Shown here one piece after another: positions 1-8,066 of a stretch of 9,340 nt of DNA. A program made the translations under genes and the position numbers. This stretch comes from Candidatus Pelagibacter sp. Lineage in GTDB: Bacteria > Pseudomonadota > Alphaproteobacteria > Pelagibacterales > Pelagibacteraceae. The stretch spans positions 1 to 9,340 of the forward strand of contig JAFJTK010000100.1 of assembly GCA_017880265.1 (NCBI GenBank). Reading direction: 5' to 3'. Under the pieces are notes generated by a model, which searched no databases, was not told the DNA's origin, and was given only the letters and a program-made list of their open reading frames with translations. Within the stretch, counting starts at the first letter, position 1. The number at the start of each line of letters is the position of its first letter.

Positions 1-1050
1 TGCAATTGTAGATTTGCCACTTCCACTTTCACCAACTAATCCAAAAGACTCTCCTTCTTTAATTTCAAATGAAACATTATCTACTGCCATAACTGAGTTT
101 TTTGAATTTTCTGTAAAAAAATTATCATCAAAACTTTTATTAAGATTTTCAATTTTAACTAAATCTTGTTCAATAATTTCTTTTTTATTCCATCTACTTA
201 AAATTTTTATATTATTACTCTGATTATTTTTGTTTTCTTTCTCTACAATTACAAATCTAGAAATTTTTTTGTTTGTTGGTGGTACTGAACTTATTAAGCT
301 TTTTGTATAGGTCTCTTTAGGTTTTGTTAGAATTTCTTTTGTTTCACCAATTTCAACTAAATTTCCATTTTTCATCACAGCTACACGATCTACTGTCTCC
401 GCAATTACACCCATATCGTGAGTAATTAAAATTACTGCAAGATTTCTTTCTTTCGTTAATCTCTTAATTAAGTCAAGTATTTGAGATTGAATTGAAACAT
501 CTAAAGCAGTTGTGGGTTCATCTGCAATTAAAAGTTCTGGCTCACAGCATAATGCAAGTGAAATCACCACTCTTTGTCTCATTCCACCTGAAAACTGATG
601 AGGATAGTTATCAAATCTTTTTTCTGCATCTTTAATTCCAACTTCTCTCAAGAGCTCTATCGATTTCCTTTTTGCCTCATCATTGGTTAAATCAAGATGA
701 GTTTGAATAGTTTCTATTAATTGTTCACCAACAGTAAGTATTGGATTAAGAGAAGTTTGAGGGTCCTGAAATATAAGGCCAATTTTATTACCTCTATATT
801 TAACGATATTTTTTGGATCATCATGAATATTTAGATCTCCTAAAATTACTGACCCACTTGAAACTTTTCCTGGAGCATCAATTAGATTGATTATTGCATT
901 TCCAACAGTGCTTTTTCCCGATCCAGACTCCCCAACTAATCCTAATATTTCTCCTTTATTCACTTCAATATTTACATCTTTAGCTGCATAAACAGTTTCT
1001 TTTCTCATTGGATAATCAACACTTAAGTTTTTAATTTTTAGAAAACTCAT
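1..1050 (-). CDS. Fused double ABC ATPase of Dpp/Opp-type importer (DppD-DppF type), C-terminus cut by window edge
   Basis: This is the energising subunit of the peptide-type ABC importer encoded just upstream; it acts on the cytoplasmic face of the inner membrane. The 350 visible residues read open to the window edge. The first ATPase domain is complete: Walker A GESGSGKST at 40-48, Q-loop FQDPQTSLNP at 94-103, signature SGGMRQR at 154-160, Walker B LLIADEPT at 173-180 with catalytic Glu178, and H-loop His211. An Asn/Lys-rich linker follows (about 258-298), then a second ATPase domain whose Walker A, GESGSGKST at 340-348, ends two residues before the edge. Two domains in one chain resemble GsiA/YejF-type ATPases, whereas classical systems have separate DppD and DppF. 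The start ATG overlaps the permease stop as ATGA (4 nt), and an AAGG lies 8 nt upstream (1059-1062). The family is certain; the substrate is unknown. About half of the second domain or more lies outside the window. Confidence 0.95.
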   Translation of the reverse strand, partial: MSFLKIKNLSVDYPMRKETVYAAKDVNIEVNKGEILGLVGESGSGKSTVGNAIINLIDAPGKVSSGSVILGDLNIHDDPKNIVKYRGNKIGLIFQDPQTSLNPILTVGEQLIETIQTHLDLTNDEAKRKSIELLREVGIKDAEKRFDNYPHQFSGGMRQRVVISLALCCEPELLIADEPTTALDVSIQSQILDLIKRLTKERNLAVILITHDMGVIAETVDRVAVMKNGNLVEIGETKEILTKPKETYTKSLISSVPPTNKKISRFVIVEKENKNNQSNNIKILSRWNKKEIIEQDLVKIENLNKSFDDNFFTENSKNSVMAVDNVSFEIKEGESFGLVGESGSGKSTIA

Positions 1051-1982
1051 TTTTTTAACCTTGGGTTTAATGTGTCTCTCATCCAATCTCCCAACAAATT
1101 AATTGAAAAAGCTAAGATTACTAAAAAAATTGCTGGGAAAAAGGTAATCCACCACTCACCAGAAAACAAAAAGTCATTACCTAATCTAATGAGTGTTCCA
1201 AGAGATGGGGTAGTAGGAGGAACTCCTACTCCTAAAAAACTTAAAGTTGATTCTGCTATGATTGCAAGTGCTAGACCAATAGTGCCAATGACTAACACGG
1301 GTCTTAAAATATTTGGTAATATATGTTTAAACATTATAATCAAATTTGAAACTCCAATTATTGTTGATGCTGAAACATAATCTTTATTTTTTTCTACAAG
1401 GGTTGCTGCTCTTGATACTCTTGCAAATTGAGGCCACTCTGAAATCCCAATTGCAAATATTAAAACATAAATAGCCATTTCATCGTGCATCTCTCTTGAA
1501 ATTAGTCCTCTTGCAATTCCATCTACAAGAAGTGCCATTAAAATACTTGGGACAGTAAGTTGAACATCAGTTAATCTCATTACTACCATTTCATATTTCC
1601 CACCAAAAAAACCTGCTGTTAATCCAAGACCAACCCCAAGTATTAAACTAAAGATAATTGCAGAAAAACCAACTATTAAAGAAATTCGAGAACCATAAAG
1701 GATAGTTGATAACATATCTCTACCTTGTCCATCTGTTCCTAAAATAAATTTTGCAATTCCATCTTCTGTCCACGATGGTGGAGTAAAAGCATCCATCAAT
1801 GACAATGAGGATGGATCAAATGGATTATAAGGTGTTATAAATTCTACAAAAAAAGAACAAAAGAAAATTATAAATAAAATAATTGATGATATTATTGCTG
1901 TTGGTGACTTTATAAAGCTATGATAAATATCACTATCTTTAATTCTTCCCCAAGTACTAATGTTATTATCCACTTGAAACAT
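1047..1982 (-). CDS. dppC: ABC transporter permease, DppC/OppC family
   Basis: This is the second inner-membrane permease of the family-5 importer; it pairs with the adjacent DppB-type protein. Its 311 residues are the usual length. Family marks are ILGTDGQGRD at 80-89 after the first membrane span, the EAA-type coupling loop at about 200-224 ending HILPNI, LSFLGVGVPPTTPSLG at 247-262, and C-terminal GDWMRDTLNPRL at 298-309. Hydrophobic spans lie at about 28-50, 101-127, 140-160, 170-183, 229-252 and 280-303. The start is uncertain. The annotated ATG at 1982 directly abuts its only Shine-Dalgarno-like sequence (AAAGGAG, 1983-1989), which is too close. A GTG three codons downstream (1971-1973) sits 9 nt from GGAG and would give 308 residues and an 8-nt rather than 17-nt overlap with dppB. 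The stop overlaps the ATPase start as ATGA. The symbol is given by family; the true substrate may not be dipeptides. Confidence 0.95.
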   Translation of the reverse strand: MFQVDNNISTWGRIKDSDIYHSFIKSPTAIISSIILFIIFFCSFFVEFITPYNPFDPSSLSLMDAFTPPSWTEDGIAKFILGTDGQGRDMLSTILYGSRISLIVGFSAIIFSLILGVGLGLTAGFFGGKYEMVVMRLTDVQLTVPSILMALLVDGIARGLISREMHDEMAIYVLIFAIGISEWPQFARVSRAATLVEKNKDYVSASTIIGVSNLIIMFKHILPNILRPVLVIGTIGLALAIIAESTLSFLGVGVPPTTPSLGTLIRLGNDFLFSGEWWITFFPAIFLVILAFSINLLGDWMRDTLNPRLKK

Positions 1983-2949
1983 CTCCTTTAACTCTAATTC
2001 TTGGATCTATAAAATAGTAAAGAATATCAACAATAAAATTTATCATTACAAAAACAAAAGCAATAAACACCAAATAAGCAGACATAATTGGAACATCAAC
2101 AAACTGAACTGCTTGAATAAATAAAAAGCCCATTCCTGGCCACTGAAAAACTGTTTCAGTTATAATTGAAAATGCAATCAATGTTCCAATATTAATTCCA
2201 GCAATAGTGATTACAGGGATTAATCCATTTTTTAATGCATGTTTATATTTAATACTATTTTCGCTAATACCACGTGCTCGAGCAAACTTGATATAGTCTG
2301 TTTGTAAAATCTCCATCATTTCTGCCCTAACCAGTCTAATAATATAAGTCATTTGAAATAGGCTTAATGTTACAGACGGTAGGATAATAGCCTTTAATCC
2401 TGAGATCGTTAAAAACCCAGTAGTCCAAAATCCTATCTCAACAACCTCACCTCTTCCAAACGAAGGTAGAATTCCTAAAATTACTGCAAATAAATAGATA
2501 AATAATATTCCTATAACAAATGTGGGTAATGAGACACCAAGCAGAGAAACCGCTAAAATAATATCACTTAAAAAACCTTTCCTATGTATCCCGGTATAAA
2601 CTCCTAATAATGTTCCGGTAATCAAAGCAATTAAAGCTGAAATAACTACAAGTTCAATTGTTGCTGGCAACCTCTCAACTATTAGATCAGATACTGGTCT
2701 TCTTAATTGATATGAAATTCCAAATTCACCTTTTGAAGCATTAACAACAAATCTAGAAAATTGAACATGAATAGGGTCCATTAAACCTAATGTTTCTCTT
2801 AATTCAGCTCTTTCTTCATCAGAGGTTTCTTCTCCTACCATATTGTTTATTGGGTCTCCTACGAAATTGAATAAAGAAAAAGATACAAAGGCAACAACAA
2901 GCATCACCAAAGCAGACTGAAACAATCGTTTAAAGAAATATTTTATCAA
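1966..2949 (-). CDS. dppB: ABC transporter permease, DppB/OppB family, TTG start
   Basis: This is the first inner-membrane permease of the importer. Its 327 residues match family length. The N-terminus (MIKYFFKRLF, then a hydrophobic span at about 11-30) has the typical DppB form. GDP is at 31-33, GEFGIS at 74-79, the coupling loop at about 218-248 (DYIKFARARG...GLIPVIT), ETVFQWPGMG at 265-274 and DPRIR at 315-319. Other hydrophobic spans are at about 98-120, 130-160, 180-200, 245-265 and 288-313. The start codon is TTG. The reading frame is closed by TAA only five codons upstream, with no ATG or GTG between, and the first internal ATG (codon 16) would remove part of the first span. No Shine-Dalgarno sequence is visible. 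A strong hairpin lies 26 nt upstream. The 3' end overlaps dppC. The symbol is given by family only. Confidence 0.94.
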   Translation of the reverse strand: MIKYFFKRLFQSALVMLVVAFVSFSLFNFVGDPINNMVGEETSDEERAELRETLGLMDPIHVQFSRFVVNASKGEFGISYQLRRPVSDLIVERLPATIELVVISALIALITGTLLGVYTGIHRKGFLSDIILAVSLLGVSLPTFVIGILFIYLFAVILGILPSFGRGEVVEIGFWTTGFLTISGLKAIILPSVTLSLFQMTYIIRLVRAEMMEILQTDYIKFARARGISENSIKYKHALKNGLIPVITIAGINIGTLIAFSIITETVFQWPGMGFLFIQAVQFVDVPIMSAYLVFIAFVFVMINFIVDILYYFIDPRIRVKGDVSSG

Positions 2950-2975
2950 TTGAAGAAGATATTATTGTTTTGATA

Positions 2976-3003
2976 CTAGCCCTTTAAAATTATAAAGGGC
3001 TAG
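2976..3003 (-). promoter_or_regulatory. Intra-operon stem-loop between binding-protein and permease genes
   Basis: A perfect 11-bp inverted repeat (2976-2986 pairs with 2993-3003) with a 6-nt loop includes five consecutive G-C/C-G-rich pairs (GCCC region), which stands out in this AT-rich DNA. It fills most of the 65-nt gap after the binding-protein stop. The sequence after the stem on the minus strand has no clean U run, so it is a poor intrinsic terminator. The inferred role is protection of the upstream mRNA 3' end, or partial termination. Either would give more binding protein than permease, as known for other periplasmic-binding-protein operons. Confidence 0.7.
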
Positions 3004-3014
3004 CAAAATATTAT

Positions 3015-4577
3015 TTAATTAAAGCTAGCAGCTTTAAATAAAGGTTCGTTATTTGGTCTAATAGGAACATTAACATCGTTTTTTGCCGCCCAAGAAATTA
3101 CTTGGTGATGCAATGGAAGATAAGAAATATCATCTCTTACAATTTTCCAAGCATTAGCTATTGCAGCATTCCTTTTATCCAAATCAACTTCGCCTTCCAT
3201 AACTCTTATTGCAGCATCTACTTCTGAGTTACTAAAGTTAACTTTATTCCAGCTAGCTCCTGTTTCATATAAGTAATGAAATACATAGTGACTATCTAAA
3301 GTAGGAACACCCCAACCAAGCATATAGAAATCACCCTGATTATCTTTCAGCTCTTGAAAATGCTTACTTTTAGTTTGTGCAAATAAGTTTACGTTAACAC
3401 CAATTTTTCCTAACATTCCAACTACAGCTGTACAAATTGCTTCATCATTTACATATCTGTCATTTGGACATCTTAGTTCTACATCAAAACCATTTGGATA
3501 TCCTGCATCTGCTAATAGTTTTTTAGCTGCGTCAACATCATAAGGTAATCTTTTATCAAGATCTTTAGTATAACCATTTACACCTGGAAAAGTTACAATT
3601 CCTGCTGGTTCACTTAAACCTCTCATAACTTTTTTCTTAATCGCTTCAATATCAATTGCTTGATAAAGAGCTTGTCTTACCTCTTTTTTCTTAAATGGAT
3701 TATCTCCTGTATTACCAGTTCTTAACTGATCAGCAGCTTGATCCATTCCTAAAAAAATTGTACGCATTTGTGCTGTACTTTCAACTTTGTGTGTAGATGA
3801 AGATCCAATACGAGCTAAATCTTGAACTGGTGCATCAGTAACTAAATCAATTTCTCCTGATAATAATGCTGCAACTCTAGTTGCTGCATTTTTAATTGGA
3901 AGCAATTCAATTTGGGTTACTTTTTTATCTGTCATCTCTCCCCACCAATGCTTGTTTCTTTTAAACACAGTTTTAGTATTAGGCTCTCTTAGAGTTACTT
4001 TAAAAGGTCCTGTTCCTAAGGCATTAGTTGCTGAAAAAGTTTCTTGTCCAGCATCCCAGTTTTGAGGGGACATAGCAAAATTCTTTTCAGACCATGCTTT
4101 TGACATTATAAAAATGTTTGAAAGTTGGTTTAAAAGAATTGGATTAGGCTTACTCGTTGTAATTTTAACTGCATAGTCACCAACAGCTTCAACTCCTGAA
4201 ACTGTACTAATATATTCTTTAAAGTCAGATGTTCTTTGTTTAGCTCTTAGAATACTAAACACAACATCTTCAGAAGTCATTTTAGACCCATCTGAAAATT
4301 TAACATCTTCTCTTAATGTAAAAATCCAAGTGTTGGGATCAGTTGTTTTCCATTTAGTAGCCAAAGCTGGTTGAATTTTCATATCAACAGCTCGTTCAAC
4401 TAACGCTTCGTATATTTGTCTTGATACTTGAGTTGTTGGACCCTCGTTTTGTGCGTGGGGATCAAGTGTTAGACTATCTCCTTGCATCGACCATTTTATA
4501 GTTTTGGCCCATGCTGAAGAAAATCCAAATACTAGAACTACAGATAGTAGAACTCTTATAAAATTTTTGATTTTCAT
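3015..4577 (-). CDS. Periplasmic substrate-binding protein of peptide-type ABC importer (SBP family 5)
   Basis: This secreted receptor delivers solute to the DppB/DppC permeases; 520 residues is usual for the family. The N-terminus is a classical signal peptide: KIKNFIR, a hydrophobic core at 9-20, and a likely signal peptidase I cut after AWA (24/25). No lipobox Cys is present, so it is soluble rather than a lipoprotein. The family-5 signature spans about 72-109 (LATKWKTTDPNTW, then FTLREDVKFSDGSKM and TSEDVVFS), with GTGPFKV at 188-194. In the mature protein, Cys370 and Cys382 are close enough to form a disulfide (inference). The ATG has a good Shine-Dalgarno sequence, AGAGGAA (4581-4587), 5 nt away when measured from GAGG. 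The gene is first in the transporter cluster, 81 nt after ilvC. Substrate could be oligopeptide, glutathione, nickel complex or another solute; the sequence alone does not decide. Confidence 0.93.
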   Translation of the reverse strand: MKIKNFIRVLLSVVLVFGFSSAWAKTIKWSMQGDSLTLDPHAQNEGPTTQVSRQIYEALVERAVDMKIQPALATKWKTTDPNTWIFTLREDVKFSDGSKMTSEDVVFSILRAKQRTSDFKEYISTVSGVEAVGDYAVKITTSKPNPILLNQLSNIFIMSKAWSEKNFAMSPQNWDAGQETFSATNALGTGPFKVTLREPNTKTVFKRNKHWWGEMTDKKVTQIELLPIKNAATRVAALLSGEIDLVTDAPVQDLARIGSSSTHKVESTAQMRTIFLGMDQAADQLRTGNTGDNPFKKKEVRQALYQAIDIEAIKKKVMRGLSEPAGIVTFPGVNGYTKDLDKRLPYDVDAAKKLLADAGYPNGFDVELRCPNDRYVNDEAICTAVVGMLGKIGVNVNLFAQTKSKHFQELKDNQGDFYMLGWGVPTLDSHYVFHYLYETGASWNKVNFSNSEVDAAIRVMEGEVDLDKRNAAIANAWKIVRDDISYLPLHHQVISWAAKNDVNVPIRPNNEPLFKAASFN

Positions 4578-4580
4578 TAT

Positions 4581-4587
4581 TTCCTCT
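4581..4587 (-). promoter_or_regulatory. Ribosome binding site of the substrate-binding protein gene
   Basis: AGAGGAA on the minus strand, with GAGG 5 nt before the ATG at 4577. It is one of the clearest Shine-Dalgarno sites in the window, which fits high expression of a binding protein. Confidence 0.7.
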
Positions 4588-4607
4588 TTTTTAAATTTAT
4601 TTAAAAA

Positions 4608-4613
4608 AGTATA
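4608..4613 (-). promoter_or_regulatory. Possible -10 element for the transporter operon
   Basis: TATACT (5/6 to the sigma70 consensus) on the minus strand lies 30 nt upstream of the binding-protein ATG, in the 81-nt gap after ilvC, the longest gap in the window. Transcription would start near 4600, giving a short leader that contains the ribosome site. No convincing -35 element is seen, and such hexamers are common by chance in AT-rich DNA, so this is tentative. Confidence 0.25.
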
Positions 4614-4658
4614 GGTGAAATAATAAAATTTTTATAGATAAAATTTTGTACTTAAAAT

Positions 4659-5702
<1,044 letters not shown>

Positions 5703-6251
5703 TTAGTTAAATATTTCAGCGCCTCTTGTCATTGCAACCGCTCCAGTTCTTGAGACACTTATAAGACCGTGCGATTTTAAATTTTTTACCATTTTATCTA
5801 TTTCTCTTCTTAGCGCTGTAATTTGAATTACAGCAGATTTATTTGTTTGATCTAATATAACTGGATTAAATTTTTTACAAGCATTTAAAGCTTTTTTAAT
5901 TTTAGCTGAATTTCCAATTAATTTTAATAACGCCATTTCTTTAAAAATCACATTTTTATCTTCTCTTTTAAAGTTACCTACTTTGTGAACCGGAACTAGT
6001 TTTTTCAATTGTAAAACAATCTGCTCAATTACCTCTGGTGTTCCTGTGGTTACAATAGTAATTCTTGATAAATTATTTTTTTGGTCAACCTCTGCAACTG
6101 CAAGCGACTCGATGTTATAGCCTCTTCCAGAGAAAAGACCAACCACTCTAGATAAAACACTTGCTTCATTATCTACCCAAACAACAATTATGTGAGTTTC
6201 TAATTTACTAACTTTAGTTGGAGTACTGTATGCTGATTTAGATTTTGGCAT
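5703..6251 (-). CDS. ilvH: Acetolactate synthase small (regulatory) subunit
   Basis: This is the regulatory partner of the acetolactate synthase large subunit; in the family it raises activity and confers valine feedback inhibition. The 182 residues comprise an N-terminal extension of about 18 residues (containing SAYST), an ACT domain at about 20-92 (HIIVVWVDNEASVLSRVVGL, then FSGRGYNIESL at 40-50), and a C-terminal domain at about 100-175 ending in SRTGAVAMTRG. The extension resembles alphaproteobacterial IlvH proteins as I recall them and is absent from E. coli IlvH. At the valine site, Asn28, Ser34 and Asn46 match E. coli Asn11, Ser17 and Asn29. However, the position of E. coli Gly14 is Ser31, so feedback strength may differ. 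The ATG follows the ilvI TAA with no gap; an AAGGG lies 16 nt upstream, too far for a good ribosome site, so translation is probably coupled to ilvI. Confidence 0.97.
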   Translation of the reverse strand: MPKSKSAYSTPTKVSKLETHIIVVWVDNEASVLSRVVGLFSGRGYNIESLAVAEVDQKNNLSRITIVTTGTPEVIEQIVLQLKKLVPVHKVGNFKREDKNVIFKEMALLKLIGNSAKIKKALNACKKFNPVILDQTNKSAVIQITALRREIDKMVKNLKSHGLISVSRTGAVAMTRGAEIFN

Positions 6252-8018
6252 TTATACTAACGCTTTACCCTTGCCTGTAATTTTATTTTCCTCTTGATCT
6301 TTTGGACCTAATAACATTTGATTATGAGGTTTTCCTGATGGGATCATTGGAAAACAGTTCTCTGCTTGATCCACATGGCAATCAAAAATAACTGGCTTAT
6401 CAATATTGATCATTTCTTCAATTTTTTCATCTAATTCATCTGGATTTTCGGCTCTAATTCCAACACATCCATAAGCCTCGGCTAATTTTACAAAATCAGG
6501 TAGAGCTTCTGAATAACTTTCAGAGTAATTTTTCTCATGAAGTAATTCCTGCCACTGTCTTACCATTCCCATATATTGATTGTTTAATATGAAAATTTTT
6601 ATTGGTAAATTATACTGAATTGCAGTTGAGATTTCCTGCATAGTCATCAAAATCGATGCTTCACCAGCAACATCAACAACTAATTTCTTAGGATTTGCAA
6701 CTTGGACACCAATTGCAGCTGGTAAACCATACCCCATAGTACCTAAACCTCCTGAGGTCATCCATCTATTTGGTTTGTTAAATTTATAGTGTTGAGCGGC
6801 CCACATTTGATGTTGACCAACCTCTGTCGTGATAAAAGTATCTTGATTTTTAGTTAATTCATAAAGTCTTTGAACTGCGTGCTGTGGTTTAATTATTTTA
6901 TCACTATTAATAAAGTTAAGAGATTGTTTAGATCTCCATTTTTGGATTTGTTGCCACCATTTTGAAATTTTTTGCTTGTTAGATTTTTCTAAATTTAAAT
7001 TTTTCTTTTTTAAAGTTTTGGTTGTTGATTTAATCACATCAGTTACGTCTCCAACAATTGCTAAATCTACTTTTATAATTTTATTTATTGATGAAGGGTC
7101 AATATCAATATGAACTTTTTTTGATTTAGGAGAAAACTCATCAATCTTACCTGTAATCCTATCATCAAATCTTGCACCAATATTAATTAATAAATCACAA
7201 TCATGCATTGCATTATTAGCTTCATAAGTTCCATGCATTCCAAGCATACCTAGAAATTGATTATCATCCCCAGGGTATGAACCTAATCCTTGAAGTGTTG
7301 ATGTGATTGGAAAACCAGTCAGTGCTACTAGTTCTCTTAAAAGTTCACTTGCTTTTGGTCCTGAATTTACAACACCCCCACCAGTATAAAAAATTGGCTT
7401 TGATGCTTTGTTCATTAACTCAATCAATTGATCAATATCTTTTTGATTAAATTTATTTTTATTTTTAACTTCTATTTTCTTTTCCTTTTTAAGAGAAACA
7501 TATTTGGTCTTTGCAAATTGAATATCCTTTGGAATATCAACTAGTACAGGTCCAGGTCTTCCAGTGGTTGCAACTTCAAATGCTTCATGCATTATTCTTT
7601 GAAGATCATTAATATCTTTTACTAACCAATTATGTTTTGTGCATGGTCTAGTAATTCCAGTGGTGTCACACTCTTGAAAAGCATCCGTTCCAATTAAATG
7701 AGTTGGAACTTGTCCTGAAATACAAACTAAAGGAACAGAATCCATATAAGCATCTGTTAAAGCAGTAACCACATTGGTTGCACCTGGTCCTGAAGTAACC
7801 AAAACAACGCCTGGTTTGCCAGATGATCTTGCATAACCTTCTGCTGCATGACCTGCTCCTTGTTCGTGTCTTACTAAAATATGTTTAATCGAAGTGTGAT
7901 TTTTTAATTCGTCATAAATTGGAAGAACTGCTCCTCCTGGATAACCAAAAATATGATTTACCTTTTGCTCTTCAAGGCATTTAAATACAATTTCTGCTCC
8001 AGTATATAATTTTGGCAT
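6252..8018 (-). CDS. ilvI: Acetolactate synthase large (catalytic) subunit
   Basis: This thiamine-diphosphate and FAD enzyme condenses pyruvate with pyruvate or 2-oxobutyrate. It is the first common step of branched-chain amino acid synthesis and works as a complex with IlvH. The 588 residues match biosynthetic forms. The N-terminal ThDP domain contains FGYPGGAVLPIYD (24-36) and RHEQGAGHAAEGYAR (50-64) with catalytic Glu52. The central FAD domain contains GARFDDRITG (281-290). The C-terminal domain has a ThDP-metal motif, AGEASILM (451-458) through NNQYMGMVRQWQ (479-490). That motif has Glu453 where the usual GDG/GDA motif has the metal-binding Asp. RQWQ and the FAD region mark a true acetolactate synthase and not a relative such as oxalyl-CoA decarboxylase. 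The start matches the family N-terminus. No Shine-Dalgarno sequence is visible in the 48-nt gap after miaA. The symbol ilvB would be equally valid. Confidence 0.97.
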   Translation of the reverse strand: MPKLYTGAEIVFKCLEEQKVNHIFGYPGGAVLPIYDELKNHTSIKHILVRHEQGAGHAAEGYARSSGKPGVVLVTSGPGATNVVTALTDAYMDSVPLVCISGQVPTHLIGTDAFQECDTTGITRPCTKHNWLVKDINDLQRIMHEAFEVATTGRPGPVLVDIPKDIQFAKTKYVSLKKEKKIEVKNKNKFNQKDIDQLIELMNKASKPIFYTGGGVVNSGPKASELLRELVALTGFPITSTLQGLGSYPGDDNQFLGMLGMHGTYEANNAMHDCDLLINIGARFDDRITGKIDEFSPKSKKVHIDIDPSSINKIIKVDLAIVGDVTDVIKSTTKTLKKKNLNLEKSNKQKISKWWQQIQKWRSKQSLNFINSDKIIKPQHAVQRLYELTKNQDTFITTEVGQHQMWAAQHYKFNKPNRWMTSGGLGTMGYGLPAAIGVQVANPKKLVVDVAGEASILMTMQEISTAIQYNLPIKIFILNNQYMGMVRQWQELLHEKNYSESYSEALPDFVKLAEAYGCVGIRAENPDELDEKIEEMINIDKPVIFDCHVDQAENCFPMIPSGKPHNQMLLGPKDQEENKITGKGKALV

Positions 8019-8023
8019 TTCGC

Positions 8024-8053
8024 AATCTAGCTGAAGTTGTACTGATTGGTCAA
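8024..8053 (-). promoter_or_regulatory. Possible weak promoter for ilvIHC, giving a nearly leaderless transcript
   Basis: In the miaA-ilvI gap the minus strand has TTGACC (8048-8053, 5/6 to the -35 consensus), an 18-nt spacer, then TAGATT (8024-8029, 4/6 to the -10 consensus). The -10 element ends only 5 nt before the ilvI ATG, so transcription would begin at or very near the start codon. The missing Shine-Dalgarno sequence agrees with this but does not prove it; read-through from miaA is equally possible. Confidence 0.22.
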
Positions 8054-8066
8054 GTTTTAGAATGAA

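Noticed and set aside
14..223. Plus-strand open frame of 69 codons
   Set aside because: It is antisense to the ATPase linker and second domain, which show clear ABC motifs.
1072..1380. Plus-strand open frame of 102 codons
   Set aside because: It lies wholly inside the well-supported permease C gene on the other strand and shows no recognisable domain.
3021..3035. Six-bp inverted repeat (AAAGCT-AGC-AGCTTT) at the end of the binding-protein gene, with GCTAGC repeated near 2999-3004
   Set aside because: It is short, lies inside codons, and is weaker than the adjacent 11-bp hairpin; probably coincidence.
4625..4647. Near-palindrome after ilvC as an intrinsic terminator
   Set aside because: The stem is almost purely A-T with a bulge, so it would be unstable. 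Such palindromes are expected by chance in AT-rich DNA.
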